Shown: one piece after another, positions 1 to 8,500 of the stretch
Numbering within the stretch: the stretch's first letter is position 1
Layout of the letters: each line of letters starts with the position of its first letter
Assembly (NCBI GenBank): GCA_963817375.1
Contig: CAWFOB010000006.1
Span: 372,001-436,000, forward strand
Direction: 5' to 3'
Length of the DNA stretch: 64,000 nt
Source: JACVRM01 sp963817375
GTDB taxonomy: Bacteria; Actinomycetota; Thermoleophilia; Gaiellales; Gaiellaceae
The notes under the pieces: model-generated
Told to the model about the DNA's origin: nothing
Seen by the model: the letters and a program-made list of their open reading frames with translations, nothing else
Database searches by the model: none
Made by a program: the position numbers and the translations under genes

Positions 1-141
1 CGCGGCCGTCACGCCGGCGTGGGGGACGGCGAGGGCCTTCGCCAGCCGGGTGCCGACATCGACGTGGCCCGCGGGCGAGGCGGGCACGACGACGCCGGCC
101 AGGCAGGCAGCGGCGAGCGCGATGCGGGCGAAGCGACGCAC
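1..141 (-). CDS. N-terminal fragment of an exported protein, possibly a D-Ala-D-Ala carboxypeptidase
   Basis: The first 47 codons of a gene that runs off the left edge. The GTG start at 141 is followed by a classic signal peptide: basic RRFAR, a hydrophobic alanine/leucine/valine core, then a small-residue cleavage zone near residues 20-25 (VVVPASPAG). The mature part begins with a short helix, TRLAKALAVPHAG. This resembles the N-terminus of PBP4-type (DacB) carboxypeptidases in related actinobacteria, but 47 residues cannot prove it. No good ribosome binding site precedes the start. Export is well supported; the enzyme identity is a guess. Confidence 0.55.
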   Translation of the reverse strand, partial: MRRFARIALAAACLAGVVVPASPAGHVDVGTRLAKALAVPHAGVTAA

Positions 142-251
142 GGCGGCAGATTGTTGGCATAGCGTCGGCCGTCGTCAACCGGGACTGGTCGATCAGCAAG
201 ATGGGCCGGACGGCCCATGCCCGCGTACCAGGGACGTCGGATAATCGATTC

Positions 252-554
252 GTGACCCCGGACACGGATGCGCTCATCGGCACGGTCGAGGAGCTCGCGG
301 CGGAGCCGGGCGACCGCGCAGCGGTCGAGGAGGCGCTGACGCTCGGCTACGCGCAGGCGCTGTCGCTCGAGGCGGAGCGGCTGCGGCTCGACAGGCGCAT
401 CACGGCATTGGCGGCGGGGCTCGTCTCAGACGGGGCCGGCGCGGCGGTCGCCGAGCTGGCCGAGCTGGCGCGGCGGCGGACGCACGCCGACGGCGAGCTG
501 ACCCGCCTGCGCGAGGCGCTGTTGCTGCTGAGGACGCGGCTGCGGTCGGCCTAG
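252..554 (+). CDS. Small helical hypothetical protein
   Basis: About 100 residues from a GTG at 252 (VTPDTDALIGTVEEL...). The composition (Ala, Leu, Glu, Arg with heptad-like spacing) predicts two or three long amphipathic helices, probably a coiled coil, with no signal peptide or membrane segment. I do not recognise a family. An upstream ATG at 201 is possible, but it would add a non-helical leader and lacks a ribosome binding site. It ends two bases before the end of the convergent small gene at 557-757. Confidence 0.5.
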   Translation: MTPDTDALIGTVEELAAEPGDRAAVEEALTLGYAQALSLEAERLRLDRRITALAAGLVSDGAGAAVAELAELARRRTHADGELTRLREALLLLRTRLRSA

Positions 555-556
555 CC

Positions 557-757
557 CTAGTGGGGTGGCCGGCCCTCGTCGTATGAGTTGACGTAGCCCG
601 GCGGCATGCCGTCGCCTACCGGAAGCCCGCTGCCGGGGCCTGTCAGGACCTGACCGGCCTGGGCCAGCGCGTCCTTGTTCTCGACGCGTTGCCCGCCTTC
701 CTCGGCGTAGTCGCTGCGGTTGAGCGACAGGAAGCGGCGCCAGATCTGTTTGAACAT
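557..757 (-). CDS. Small hypothetical protein downstream of a response regulator
   Basis: A 66-residue protein starting MFKQIWRRFL, with a short amphipathic basic N-terminal helix followed by a polar, Gly/Pro-rich tail. It begins 16 bases after the stop of the response regulator gene on the same strand. A GAGGAG sequence overlapping that stop could serve as its ribosome binding site, so the two may be cotranscribed. No family is recognised. It could be a peripheral membrane peptide. Moderate confidence that it is translated. Confidence 0.5.
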   Translation of the reverse strand: MFKQIWRRFLSLNRSDYAEEGGQRVENKDALAQAGQVLTGPGSGLPVGDGMPPGYVNSYDEGRPPH

Positions 758-773
758 GACCGGACGGTACTCC

Positions 774-1460
774 TCAGACGATCCCGGTGCGAACGGCGTA
801 GACGGCCGCCTGGATGCGGTTCTCGATCCCGAGCTTCATGAGGATGTTCGAGATGTGGTTCTTGACCGTCTTCGGGCTGATGTGCAGCTCGCCGGCGATG
901 TGCGCGTTGTCCTTGCCGCCTGCAATCAGCCGCAGCACGTCGAGCTCGCGCTCGGAGAGCGCAGCGCGTGGATGGCCGGTGTCGCCGGGGCTCGCCGCAC
1001 GGACGCGCTGGATCAGCTTGGAGGCGATCGTCGGCGACATGAGCGAGTCGCCGGCGTAGGCCGCCTGGATACCGCGCAGCAGCTCGTCGACCGACGCGTC
1101 CTTCAGCAGGTAGCCCGACGCGCCGGCGAGAACGGCGTCGATGACGTCCCCGTCGTCGTCGGAGATGGTCAGGACGACGACGCGGCTGAGCGGGGCGAGA
1201 CGGGTGATCTCGCGCGTCGCCTCGACGCCGTTCATGACGGGCATGTTGATGTCCATCAGCACGACGTCGGGCGCGTGCTCGCGCACCCGCGAGACGGCTG
1301 CGGCGCCGTCAGACGCCTCGGCGACGATTGCGACGCCCTGCTCCTCGAGCAGGGTGCGCAGCCCGGTGCGAAAGAGATCGTGGTCGTCGACGAGCACGAC
1401 CGTCGGCCCGCGTGCCCGTCCGTTCTCTGCTGTCGTGTCCGCCGGCGCTGCCTGCGGCAT
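774..1460 (-). CDS. Two-component response regulator, NarL/LuxR (FixJ-like) family
   Basis: Protein of 228 residues. The receiver domain spans residues ~20-137: acidic pair D25/D26, phospho-acceptor D70 in VVLMDINMP, T98 and K120 at the usual switch positions. The C-terminal LuxR-type helix-turn-helix covers ~163-226, with the family signature LSERELDVLRLIAGG and a KTVKNHISNI recognition helix. It is a cytoplasmic transcription factor activated by phosphorylation and dimerisation. No histidine kinase lies beside it in this window, so its partner is unknown (orphan here). Upstream on the same strand is the 3D-domain cell-wall gene, nine bases away, so the two may be cotranscribed. Confidence 0.93.
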   Translation of the reverse strand: MPQAAPADTTAENGRARGPTVVLVDDHDLFRTGLRTLLEEQGVAIVAEASDGAAAVSRVREHAPDVVLMDINMPVMNGVEATREITRLAPLSRVVVLTISDDDGDVIDAVLAGASGYLLKDASVDELLRGIQAAYAGDSLMSPTIASKLIQRVRAASPGDTGHPRAALSERELDVLRLIAGGKDNAHIAGELHISPKTVKNHISNILMKLGIENRIQAAVYAVRTGIV

Positions 1461-1469
1461 GCCGTGTTC

Positions 1470-2417
1470 TCACCCCCGCTGGATGGTGATCGTCACGGTG
1501 CGTGTTCCCCAGGACCGAGCTTCTTGAACCGTGGGGAACCAGACGTCGATGCGGCTGCCGCGGATCGCGCCGCCGGTGTCGGAGGCGACCGCGTCGCCGT
1601 AGCCGGGGATCGTCAGGCGGGTGCCGAGCGGCACGACTGCGGGGTCGACGGCGACGGTGCCGCGCCCGGTTGGCGTCCCGGTGGCGGTCGCGCCGCGGAT
1701 TACGTAGCCGGTTGCAACGACGGTGAGCGTGCCGGGCACGAGCGCCGAGGGCGCCGGCCGTGCCACCAGTTCGCGAAGCGGGACGTCGGCCGGCCCCGTC
1801 GTCCGGTCGAGGGCGACCGCGGCCACGTCGGTCGAGGCGCGGAGGATGGCGAGCGCCCGCCGGCGTGCTGCGATCGCCTGCGAGAGGCGGCCGACGGTGC
1901 GGCGCAGCTCGCGGCACTGGCGGATCCAGGCGCGATCCTGGTCGGCGGCGCGCCGGAGCTCGTCGAGCTGCGTGATCGCGTCGCCGAGCGACCTGGCGCC
2001 GAGCAGCACCTCGAGCGGCGGCGTGTCGCCCTCCACGTAGAGGTCGCGGATGCGCCGCGCGAGATTGCGCTGCGCGACGCCGAGCGACCGGCGGGCGACG
2101 CGCAGCTGCAGGGCGGCCGAGGCCGACTGGCGCTGGAGCACGGCGTCGCGGGCGTGCAGGGATGCAAGCGTTGCGAGGATCCGCGCCTTCGCCGTGGGCG
2201 GCGGCGGAGCGGCCTCGGCGGTGAATACGAGGGTCGCAGCGGCGACCACGATCGCCACCGCAGCGCCGCGACGGGCGTGCCTGATCAGGCGCGGGACGCT
2301 AACAGGTTCCTCCGTTGCCTGATTAGCGAACAGCCCGTCGCCTGTCCGGACACCGCTCGTAACACTGTGCGTATCGTCACGTTTGGCTGCGGTAGCCGAT
2401 TGCAGGCATCCGGGCAC
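1470..2417 (-). CDS. Exported 3D-domain protein with N-terminal coiled coil
   Basis: The C-terminal ~90 residues form a 3D domain, the beta-barrel fold of MltA/YocH-like wall enzymes, with its three aspartates in VDPAVVPLG, ASDTGG and RIDVWF. It is preceded by a hydrophobic export segment (AAVAIVVAAATLVFTAEA) and a coiled-coil region. That coiled coil visibly resembles the one in the divergent NlpC/P60 protein: compare LLGARSLGDAITQLDEL here with VLGSTSLSDAIDGVDTA there. Probable extracytoplasmic peptidoglycan lytic or remodelling function. The start is uncertain: the only usable codon is ATG 2417, which gives an unusually long ~48-residue leader, while a GGAGGA motif precedes a GTT codon near 2308. 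Confidence 0.8.
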   Translation of the reverse strand: MPGCLQSATAAKRDDTHSVTSGVRTGDGLFANQATEEPVSVPRLIRHARRGAAVAIVVAAATLVFTAEAAPPPPTAKARILATLASLHARDAVLQRQSASAALQLRVARRSLGVAQRNLARRIRDLYVEGDTPPLEVLLGARSLGDAITQLDELRRAADQDRAWIRQCRELRRTVGRLSQAIAARRRALAILRASTDVAAVALDRTTGPADVPLRELVARPAPSALVPGTLTVVATGYVIRGATATGTPTGRGTVAVDPAVVPLGTRLTIPGYGDAVASDTGGAIRGSRIDVWFPTVQEARSWGTRTVTITIQRG

Positions 2418-2428
2418 ATTGCTAGGGT
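2400..2428 (+). promoter_or_regulatory. Sigma70-like promoter for the NlpC/P60 gene
   Basis: TTGCAG (2400-2405), a 17-base spacer, then TAGGGT (2423-2428). This matches the housekeeping -35/-10 pattern with ideal spacing and sits about 75 bases upstream of the GTG at 2501. It overlaps the 5' end of the divergent 3D gene. Prediction from pattern only. Confidence 0.45.
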
Positions 2429-2500
2429 CCCCCCTTCGTGACGGTGGTGCCCCTCCACGCGTCGCCTGGTTTGGCGTCGCGACATCGGGTCACACAGCGG

Positions 2501-2588
2501 GTGAAGCGAGGCGTCGTCCTCGGCGTCGCGGTGCTCGCCGTGTTCCTTTACGTCGCTCCGGCGAGCGTCGGCGCAGCCTGCCTCGATC
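2501..2588 (+). other. Signal peptide segment of the NlpC/P60 gene, out of frame with the enzyme
   Basis: From GTG 2501 the sequence encodes a textbook signal peptide (VKRGVVLGVAVLAVFLY, ending PASVGAA). It is in a different frame from the downstream enzyme, whose open frame upstream of 2589 has only a TGA at 2502 and no start codon. Removing one base between about 2565 and 2585 would join them as PASVGAA-ASIVFKKQQ. This is therefore the true N-terminus of the next gene, separated by a one-base insertion (sequence error or mutation). Confidence 0.7.
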
Positions 2589-3623
2589 GTGTTCAAGAAG
2601 CAGCAGGCGAGCCAGGTGCTCCAGCAGGTGCAGCAGCTCGACTCGAACTTGTCGCACGCGATCGACGCGTACGACCTCGCCACGAGCCGCCTCGCGCAGA
2701 TCCGGGGTGACCTGCAGGCGAACCGCCGCCAGTACAAGATCGCGCGCACGAACCTGCGCAAGGCGCAGCTGATCCTCCAGAACCGGGTCGTGGCCCTCTA
2801 CAAGACCCCCGCCCAGGCGTCGACGCTCGACGTCGTCCTCGGCTCCACCTCGCTGAGCGACGCCATCGACGGCGTCGACACGGCCAACCGCGTCCAGGAC
2901 CAGGACACGACCGTGATGAAGCGGGTCGCGCGCTACCGCGCGGCCGTTCAGAAGCACGGGCGGGCGCTGAAGAAGGCGAACCGGGAGCAGAAACAGCTCG
3001 TCGCCGAGCGCGCGGCCGAGAAGGCCTCGATCGAGTCCCGGATCGCCCAGCAAAAGCAGATGCTCTCGACGATCCAGGGGCAGATCGATCAGATGATGGC
3101 CGCGGAGGCCCGCCAGCAGCGGATCCTGAAGGCCCAGGCCGAGGCGAGACTGCGCGCGCAGCAGGACGCGGCCGTCCAGATCGTGCCGAGCCCGGTGAGC
3201 GTGGCCAGCGCGGACACCACGGCGACGACGGCAGCGGCGCCGGCGCCCGACATCATCACGTCCGCTCCGCCCTCGCAGTACGGCGGCGTCGTCGGGATCG
3301 CGATGCAGTACCTCGGCGTGCCGTACGTCTACGGCGGCTCCTCGCCGTCCGGGTTCGACTGCTCCGGCTTCACGATGTACGTGTACGGCCAGATGGGCGT
3401 CTCGCTCCCGCACTACACGGTCGCGCAGTACGGCATGGGCACGCCGGTCGGGCGCGACCAGCTCGAGCCCGGCGACCTCGTCTTCTTCGACGGGCTCGGG
3501 CACGTGGGCCTCTACATCGGCAACAACGAGTTCATCCACGCCCCGCACACCGGCGACGTGGTCAAGATCTCGAGCCTCACGGGCTGGTACGCGTCGACCT
3601 ATGTCGGCGCCCGCCGTCTCTAG
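2589..3623 (+). CDS. NlpC/P60 peptidoglycan endopeptidase with coiled-coil N-terminus
   Basis: Residues ~1-170 form long coiled coils rich in Gln/Ala/Lys; ~171-225 are an Ala/Thr/Pro linker; ~230-344 are an NlpC/P60 cysteine peptidase domain with catalytic Cys258 (FDCSG), His305 (GLGHVGLYIG) and His317. The family cleaves D-Glu-gamma-diamino-acid bonds in wall stem peptides, and the layout matches the RipA/PcsB-like hydrolases used in daughter-cell separation. As given, the frame opens at GTG 2589 with no secretion signal, but a signal peptide lies just upstream in another frame, so the real gene most likely starts at 2501. It converges on fadD. Confidence 0.9.
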   Translation: MFKKQQASQVLQQVQQLDSNLSHAIDAYDLATSRLAQIRGDLQANRRQYKIARTNLRKAQLILQNRVVALYKTPAQASTLDVVLGSTSLSDAIDGVDTANRVQDQDTTVMKRVARYRAAVQKHGRALKKANREQKQLVAERAAEKASIESRIAQQKQMLSTIQGQIDQMMAAEARQQRILKAQAEARLRAQQDAAVQIVPSPVSVASADTTATTAAAPAPDIITSAPPSQYGGVVGIAMQYLGVPYVYGGSSPSGFDCSGFTMYVYGQMGVSLPHYTVAQYGMGTPVGRDQLEPGDLVFFDGLGHVGLYIGNNEFIHAPHTGDVVKISSLTGWYASTYVGARRL

Positions 3624-3643
3624 CCCGCGCTAGCCCGCACGGC

Positions 3644-3687
3644 CGGTTCCGCGGAACCGCCAGCCCATACCCCCACCCAGGGTGGGG
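3644..3687. terminator. Hairpin pair between convergent NlpC/P60 and acyl-CoA ligase genes
   Basis: A perfect 16-base palindrome CGGTTCCGCGGAACCG (3644-3659) is followed by a second stem CCCCACC/GGTGGGG (3671-3687). Both lie in the 157-base gap between two convergent genes, where a bidirectional terminator is expected. There is no T-run, as is common in very GC-rich genomes. The rest of the gap shows nothing else. Confidence 0.45.
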
Positions 3688-3780
3688 AAGCCGTGTCCCG
3701 CCGCCCTCGGCGACGACGCTACCCGCGAATCTGTGCCGCGTGTGTGCCGATTCGGTGAAAGTTCGTGCGCCGCCGGGCGC

Positions 3781-5574
3781 TCAGGCGGACTCGTAGAGCC
3801 GCTCGATGTCGCCCGCGAAGTGCTCCTCGCAGACGTTGCGCTTCAGCTTCAGTGTCGGCGTGATCTCGTCCTCGTCCGCGGTGAAGTCGCGGGACAGGAG
3901 GGCGAAACGGCGCACCTGGCCGAAGGTGGAGCGGCCCTCGTTGGCGGCGTCGACGCCCTCCTGGATGAGCGCCCGCACCCGCTCGCTCGTCGCGAAGGTC
4001 GACGGGTCGGTGTCGATTCCCTGCTCGGCCGCCCAGGCGGCGACCTCGGGCTCGTCCAGCGTGATCAGCGCCGCGATGTACGGCCGCCGGTCGCCGACCA
4101 CGATCGCGTGCGAGATGAACCGTGACGCCTTGAGCGCGTTCTCGAGGTCCTGCGGCGCCACGTTCTTCCCGCCGGCAGTGATGAGGATGTCCTTCTTGCG
4201 GTCGGTGATCTTCACGAAACCGTCCTCGTCGATCGTCGCCACGTCGCCCGTGTGCAGCCAGCCCTCGTCGTCGAGGATCGCGCGGGTCGCCTCCTCGTCC
4301 TTCAGGTAGCCGGCGAAGACCGTCGGGCCTGAGATCAGCAGCTCGCCGTCCTCGGCGAGCCGGAGCTCGACGCGCGGCATCGCCGGGCCGACGGTGCCGA
4401 AGCGGAACCGGTCGGGACGGTTGACGGTCGCGCCGGTCGTGCACTCGGTCAGGCCGTAGCCCTCGAGGATGAGGATGTCGAGCATGTGAAAGAACTCCGC
4501 GACCTCACGGGACAGCGGCGCGCCGCCGGAGATCGCCACGCGGAGTCTTCCGCCGAGCCGGGCCTTCACTTTGGTGAAGACAAGCCGGTCGGCGATCCGG
4601 TGCTTGACGGCGAGCCCGCGCGGCAACGGCCGGCCCTGCTGCTTGAGGACGCTGACCTGACGGCCGACGTCGAGGGCCCAGTCGATCAGGCGGGCGCGGG
4701 CGCCCGTCGCCTCCGCGAACTTCGCCTGAACGGCAGTGTGCACCTTCTCGTACACGCGCGGGACGCTCGGGAAGACGGTCGGGCGAACGCCGGGCAGCGT
4801 CTCGACGACGCGCAGCGGGTCGGGGCAGAAGGCAATCGTGTAGCCCATGTGCGGGCCGAGCAGGTGCGCCAGCCGGCCGAAGTTGTGCGCCAGCGGCAGG
4901 AACAGCAGCAGCGTGTCGCCGGTCATGAAGCTGCCGGCCTCCGCCGAGCTGCGGCACATGTCGTAGTAGTTGCGGTGCCGGATCATGCAGCCCTTGGGCA
5001 GGCCCGTTGTGCCGGAGGTGTAGATGTAGGTGAAGAGGTCGTCCTCACCGACGCCCGCCTCCGCCGCGGCGAGCGCATCGGGATGCTCGCGCGCGAACGC
5101 CCGGCCGCGCTCGCGCAGCGCGTCCAGGTCGGCGAACGTCAGACGGTGCGCGAGCTCGACCCTGGCGAGCTTCGCGAGCTGCTCCTCGTCCTCGCAGAAC
5201 GCGCCGATGGACTCCGAGTGCTCGACGATGTGGACGGCGTCCCGCGTCGACGACGACGGGTACACCGCCGCGCCGATCGCGCCGATCAGGCCGAGCGCGA
5301 AGTCGAAGACGACCCACTCGTAGGTCGAGCGGGCGGAGATCGCGAAGGCGTCGCCCTTCTTGACGCCGAGCTCGAGCAGGCCGTTTGCGACCTCGTCGAC
5401 GGCGGCCTCTGCCTCGGCCCAGGGGACGGGCTGCCAGCCGTCCGCGCGCTCGACCAGGTAGGCCGGCGTGTCCCGCTTCGTCGCGACGGCGTCGCGCCAG
5501 AGGCGGCCGATCGTCCGCAGCTGGCCGGGCTCCGGCGCGGTGCGGTCAGGGGCGGCCTGCGTGTCGAGCGCCAC
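3781..5574 (-). CDS. fadD: Long-chain acyl-CoA synthetase (AMP-forming)
   Basis: Protein of 597 residues, usual for bacterial FACL. The ANL adenylation signature YTSGTTGLPKG is at ~185-195, with GYGLTECT in the middle and the C-terminal hinge and lysine region DRKKDILITAGGKN. It activates fatty acids to acyl-AMP and then acyl-CoA, feeding beta-oxidation or lipid synthesis. It is cytoplasmic or loosely membrane-associated. It stands alone on its strand and starts 16 bases from the divergent cyclase gene, so the two share a short promoter region. No TetR-like palindrome is visible before it, unlike the acyl-CoA dehydrogenase at 31.8 kb. Substrate length cannot be read from sequence. Confidence 0.93.
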   Translation of the reverse strand: MALDTQAAPDRTAPEPGQLRTIGRLWRDAVATKRDTPAYLVERADGWQPVPWAEAEAAVDEVANGLLELGVKKGDAFAISARSTYEWVVFDFALGLIGAIGAAVYPSSSTRDAVHIVEHSESIGAFCEDEEQLAKLARVELAHRLTFADLDALRERGRAFAREHPDALAAAEAGVGEDDLFTYIYTSGTTGLPKGCMIRHRNYYDMCRSSAEAGSFMTGDTLLLFLPLAHNFGRLAHLLGPHMGYTIAFCPDPLRVVETLPGVRPTVFPSVPRVYEKVHTAVQAKFAEATGARARLIDWALDVGRQVSVLKQQGRPLPRGLAVKHRIADRLVFTKVKARLGGRLRVAISGGAPLSREVAEFFHMLDILILEGYGLTECTTGATVNRPDRFRFGTVGPAMPRVELRLAEDGELLISGPTVFAGYLKDEEATRAILDDEGWLHTGDVATIDEDGFVKITDRKKDILITAGGKNVAPQDLENALKASRFISHAIVVGDRRPYIAALITLDEPEVAAWAAEQGIDTDPSTFATSERVRALIQEGVDAANEGRSTFGQVRRFALLSRDFTADEDEITPTLKLKRNVCEEHFAGDIERLYESA

Positions 5575-5590
5575 GCCGGGAGCTTAGTCG

Positions 5591-8500
5591 GTGATGACCG
5601 CCGCATTCACGCCCGCGCCGGGCGGGAGTAACGTCCGCAGGCGCGTGATCACCTGCCCGGCATGTGGGACCGAGAACGGCGCGGGCCGCAAGTTCTGCGG
5701 CGGCTGCGGGCAGCCGCTCGCGCTCACCTGCGCTGCGTGCGGCGCCGCCAACGAGCCGGACATGCGCTTCTGCGGGCAGTGCGGGTCGCCGCTCGACGCC
5801 GCCGCACCGGAACGGCCGGCCGCGCCCGCGCCCGCTGCGGAGCGCCGGCTCGTCTCCGTGCTCTTCGCCGACCTCGTCGGCTTCACGACGCTGTCGGAGA
5901 CGCGCGACGCCGAGGAGGTGCGCGAGCTCCTATCGCACTACTTCGACACCTGCCGCAGCCTGATCGGCCGCTACGGCGGCACGGTCGAGAAGTTCATCGG
6001 CGACGCCGTTATGGCCGTCTGGGGCACGCCCGTCGCGACCGAGGACGACGCCGAGCGCGCCGTGCGCGCGGGGCTCGACCTCGTCGCCGCCGTGGCGGCG
6101 CTCGGCGACGAGTTCGGCGCGCCCGGGCTCGCCGCGCGCGCCGGCGTGCTGACCGGCGAGGCCGCCGTCACGCTCGGCGCCGAGGGCGAGGGCATGGTCG
6201 CCGGCGACCTCGTCAACACGGCGTCGCGGATCCAGTCCGCGGCCGAGCCCGGCACCGTCCTGGTCGGCGAGGCGACCCGCCGCACGACCGAGGTCGCCAT
6301 TGCCTACGCGGACGCCGGCTCGCACGAGCTCAAGGGCAAGGCCGAGCCGGTGCAGCTGTGGCGCGCGAGCCGCGTCGTCTCCGGCCGACAGGGCGCGCTC
6401 AAGTCGGCCGGCCTCGAGGCGCCCTTCGTAGGCCGCGACCGCGAGCTGCGCCAGCTGAAGGAGCTCTTCCACGCCTGCGCCGACGAGAAGAAGCCGCATC
6501 TCGTCTCGGTCACCGGCATCGCCGGCATCGGCAAGTCGCGGCTCGGCTGGGAGTTCTACAAGTACTTCGACGGGCTGGCCGACACCATCTACTGGCACCG
6601 CGGCCGCTGCCTCGCCTACGGCGAAGGGGTCACCTACTGGGCCCTCGCCGACATGATCCGCATGCGCTGCCTCATCGCCGAGGACGAGGACGACGCCTCG
6701 GCCACGGCCAAGCTGCACGCGACGGTGGAGGAGCATCTGCCCGACGCGGCAGATCGCGCGTTCGTCGAGCCGCGCCTCGCCCAGCTGCTCGCGCTCGGCG
6801 ACCAGAGGCAAGGCGACCAGCAGGACCTCTTCGCCGCCTGGCGGCTCTTCTTCGAGCGCCTGTCAGAGACGTACCCGACCGTTCTGGCCTTCGAGGACCT
6901 CCAGTGGGCCGACGCGAGCCTGCTCGACTTCATCGAGTACCTGATCGAATGGTCGCGGGGGCACCCGATCTTCGTGCTCACGCTCGCGCGCCCGGAGCTG
7001 TCCGAGCGCAGGGCAGGGTGGGGTGCCGGCCACCGCCACTTCAGCTCGATGTACCTCGAGCCGCTCGCCGAGGCGGCGATGGAGGAGCTGCTGACGGGGC
7101 TCGTGCCGGGGTTGCCCGAGGAGATCCGCGCACAGGTGCTCGCGCGAGCCGAGGGCGTGCCGCTCTACGCCGTCGAGACCGTGCGGATGCTCATCGACCG
7201 CGGCGCCCTCGTGCAGGAAGGCGACGTCTACCGGCCCGTCGGGCCCATCGAGTCGCTCGACGTCCCGGAGACACTGCATGCGCTGATCGCGGCCCGTCTC
7301 GACGCGCTCGCGCCCGCGGAGCGTCGTCTGCTCCAGGACGCGTCCGTGCTCGGCAAGACCTTCACGGCCGAGGGACTTGCGGCCATCTCGGGCACGGCGC
7401 GCCCCGACGCGCTCCTCCAGACGCTCGTGCGCAAGGAGATCCTGGGCCTCCAGTCCGATCCCCGCTCGCCCGAGCACGGGCAGTACGGCTTCCTCCAGGA
7501 CCTCGTGCGCCACGTCGCGTACGAGACGCTTTCCCGCCACGAACGGCGCGCCCGGCACCTCGCGGCGGCCGAGTACGTCGAGGGCGCAGTCCCGGGCGAC
7601 AACGAGGTCGCCGAGGTCGCCGCCGCCCACTACCGCGCCGCGCACGACGCCGCGCCGGACGCGGACGACGCGGCAGACGTCAAGGCGAAGGCGCGTGACG
7701 CGCTCGTGCGCGCGGGCGACCGCGCGGACTCCCTCGGGGCGGCCGGCGAGGCGATGCGCTACCTGAGCGACGCGGTTCAGCTGACGGACGATCAGCGGAT
7801 GCGGGCCGACCTCTGCGCCCGGGCCGGGTGGATCGGCAACCGCACCGCCGACTTCGAGGCCGCGACACGACTGCTCGAAGAGGCGAGCACGCTGTACGAG
7901 GCAGTCGGCGACCCGCGGGCGGCGGCGCACGCACAGGTTCGAGCCGCGGCGCTCGAGCGCCATCGTGGCCGCACGAAGGAGGCGCTCGCGCGGGTCGAGC
8001 CGGCGTTCGACGTGCTTGCGGGTGAGGAGGACGAGTTGCTCGCCGAAGCGGCCTGGACGCGCGCGGCGCTGCTGACGTTCTCGGGCGAGAACGAGGAGGC
8101 GCGGAAGTACCTCGATCTCGCGCTGGGTATCGCCGAGCCGCGAAACCTCGCCGAGACGATCGCCTGGGGATTCGTCACGCGCTCGGTCCTCGCCTCGGGC
8201 GCGCAGCGGCCACAGGAGACGATCGCGTTCCTCAAGCAGTCGCTCGCCCTCGCTCTGGAGCACGACGTCTGGGAGGCCGCGAACGTCGCGTATTTCTCGC
8301 TCTCCGATCGTGCGTTCGCGGCCGACCGCTACGAGGACGCGCTCGCCTACCTGGACGATGCGCTCGCGATCGCCCGCCGTCGCGGGTCGAGGCCAGGCGA
8401 GTGGGGAACCCAAGCCGAGCAGACGTACCCGCTCTACATGCTCGGCCGCTGGGACGAGGTGCTCGAGCTGGCCGCCGCGATCCCGGAGGACCGAGTGCGC

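Noticed and set aside
720..2441. Plus-strand open frame of 573 codons
   Set aside because: Antisense to the response regulator and 3D genes; Arg/Asp-rich composition typical of a GC-rich shadow frame, with no domain motif.
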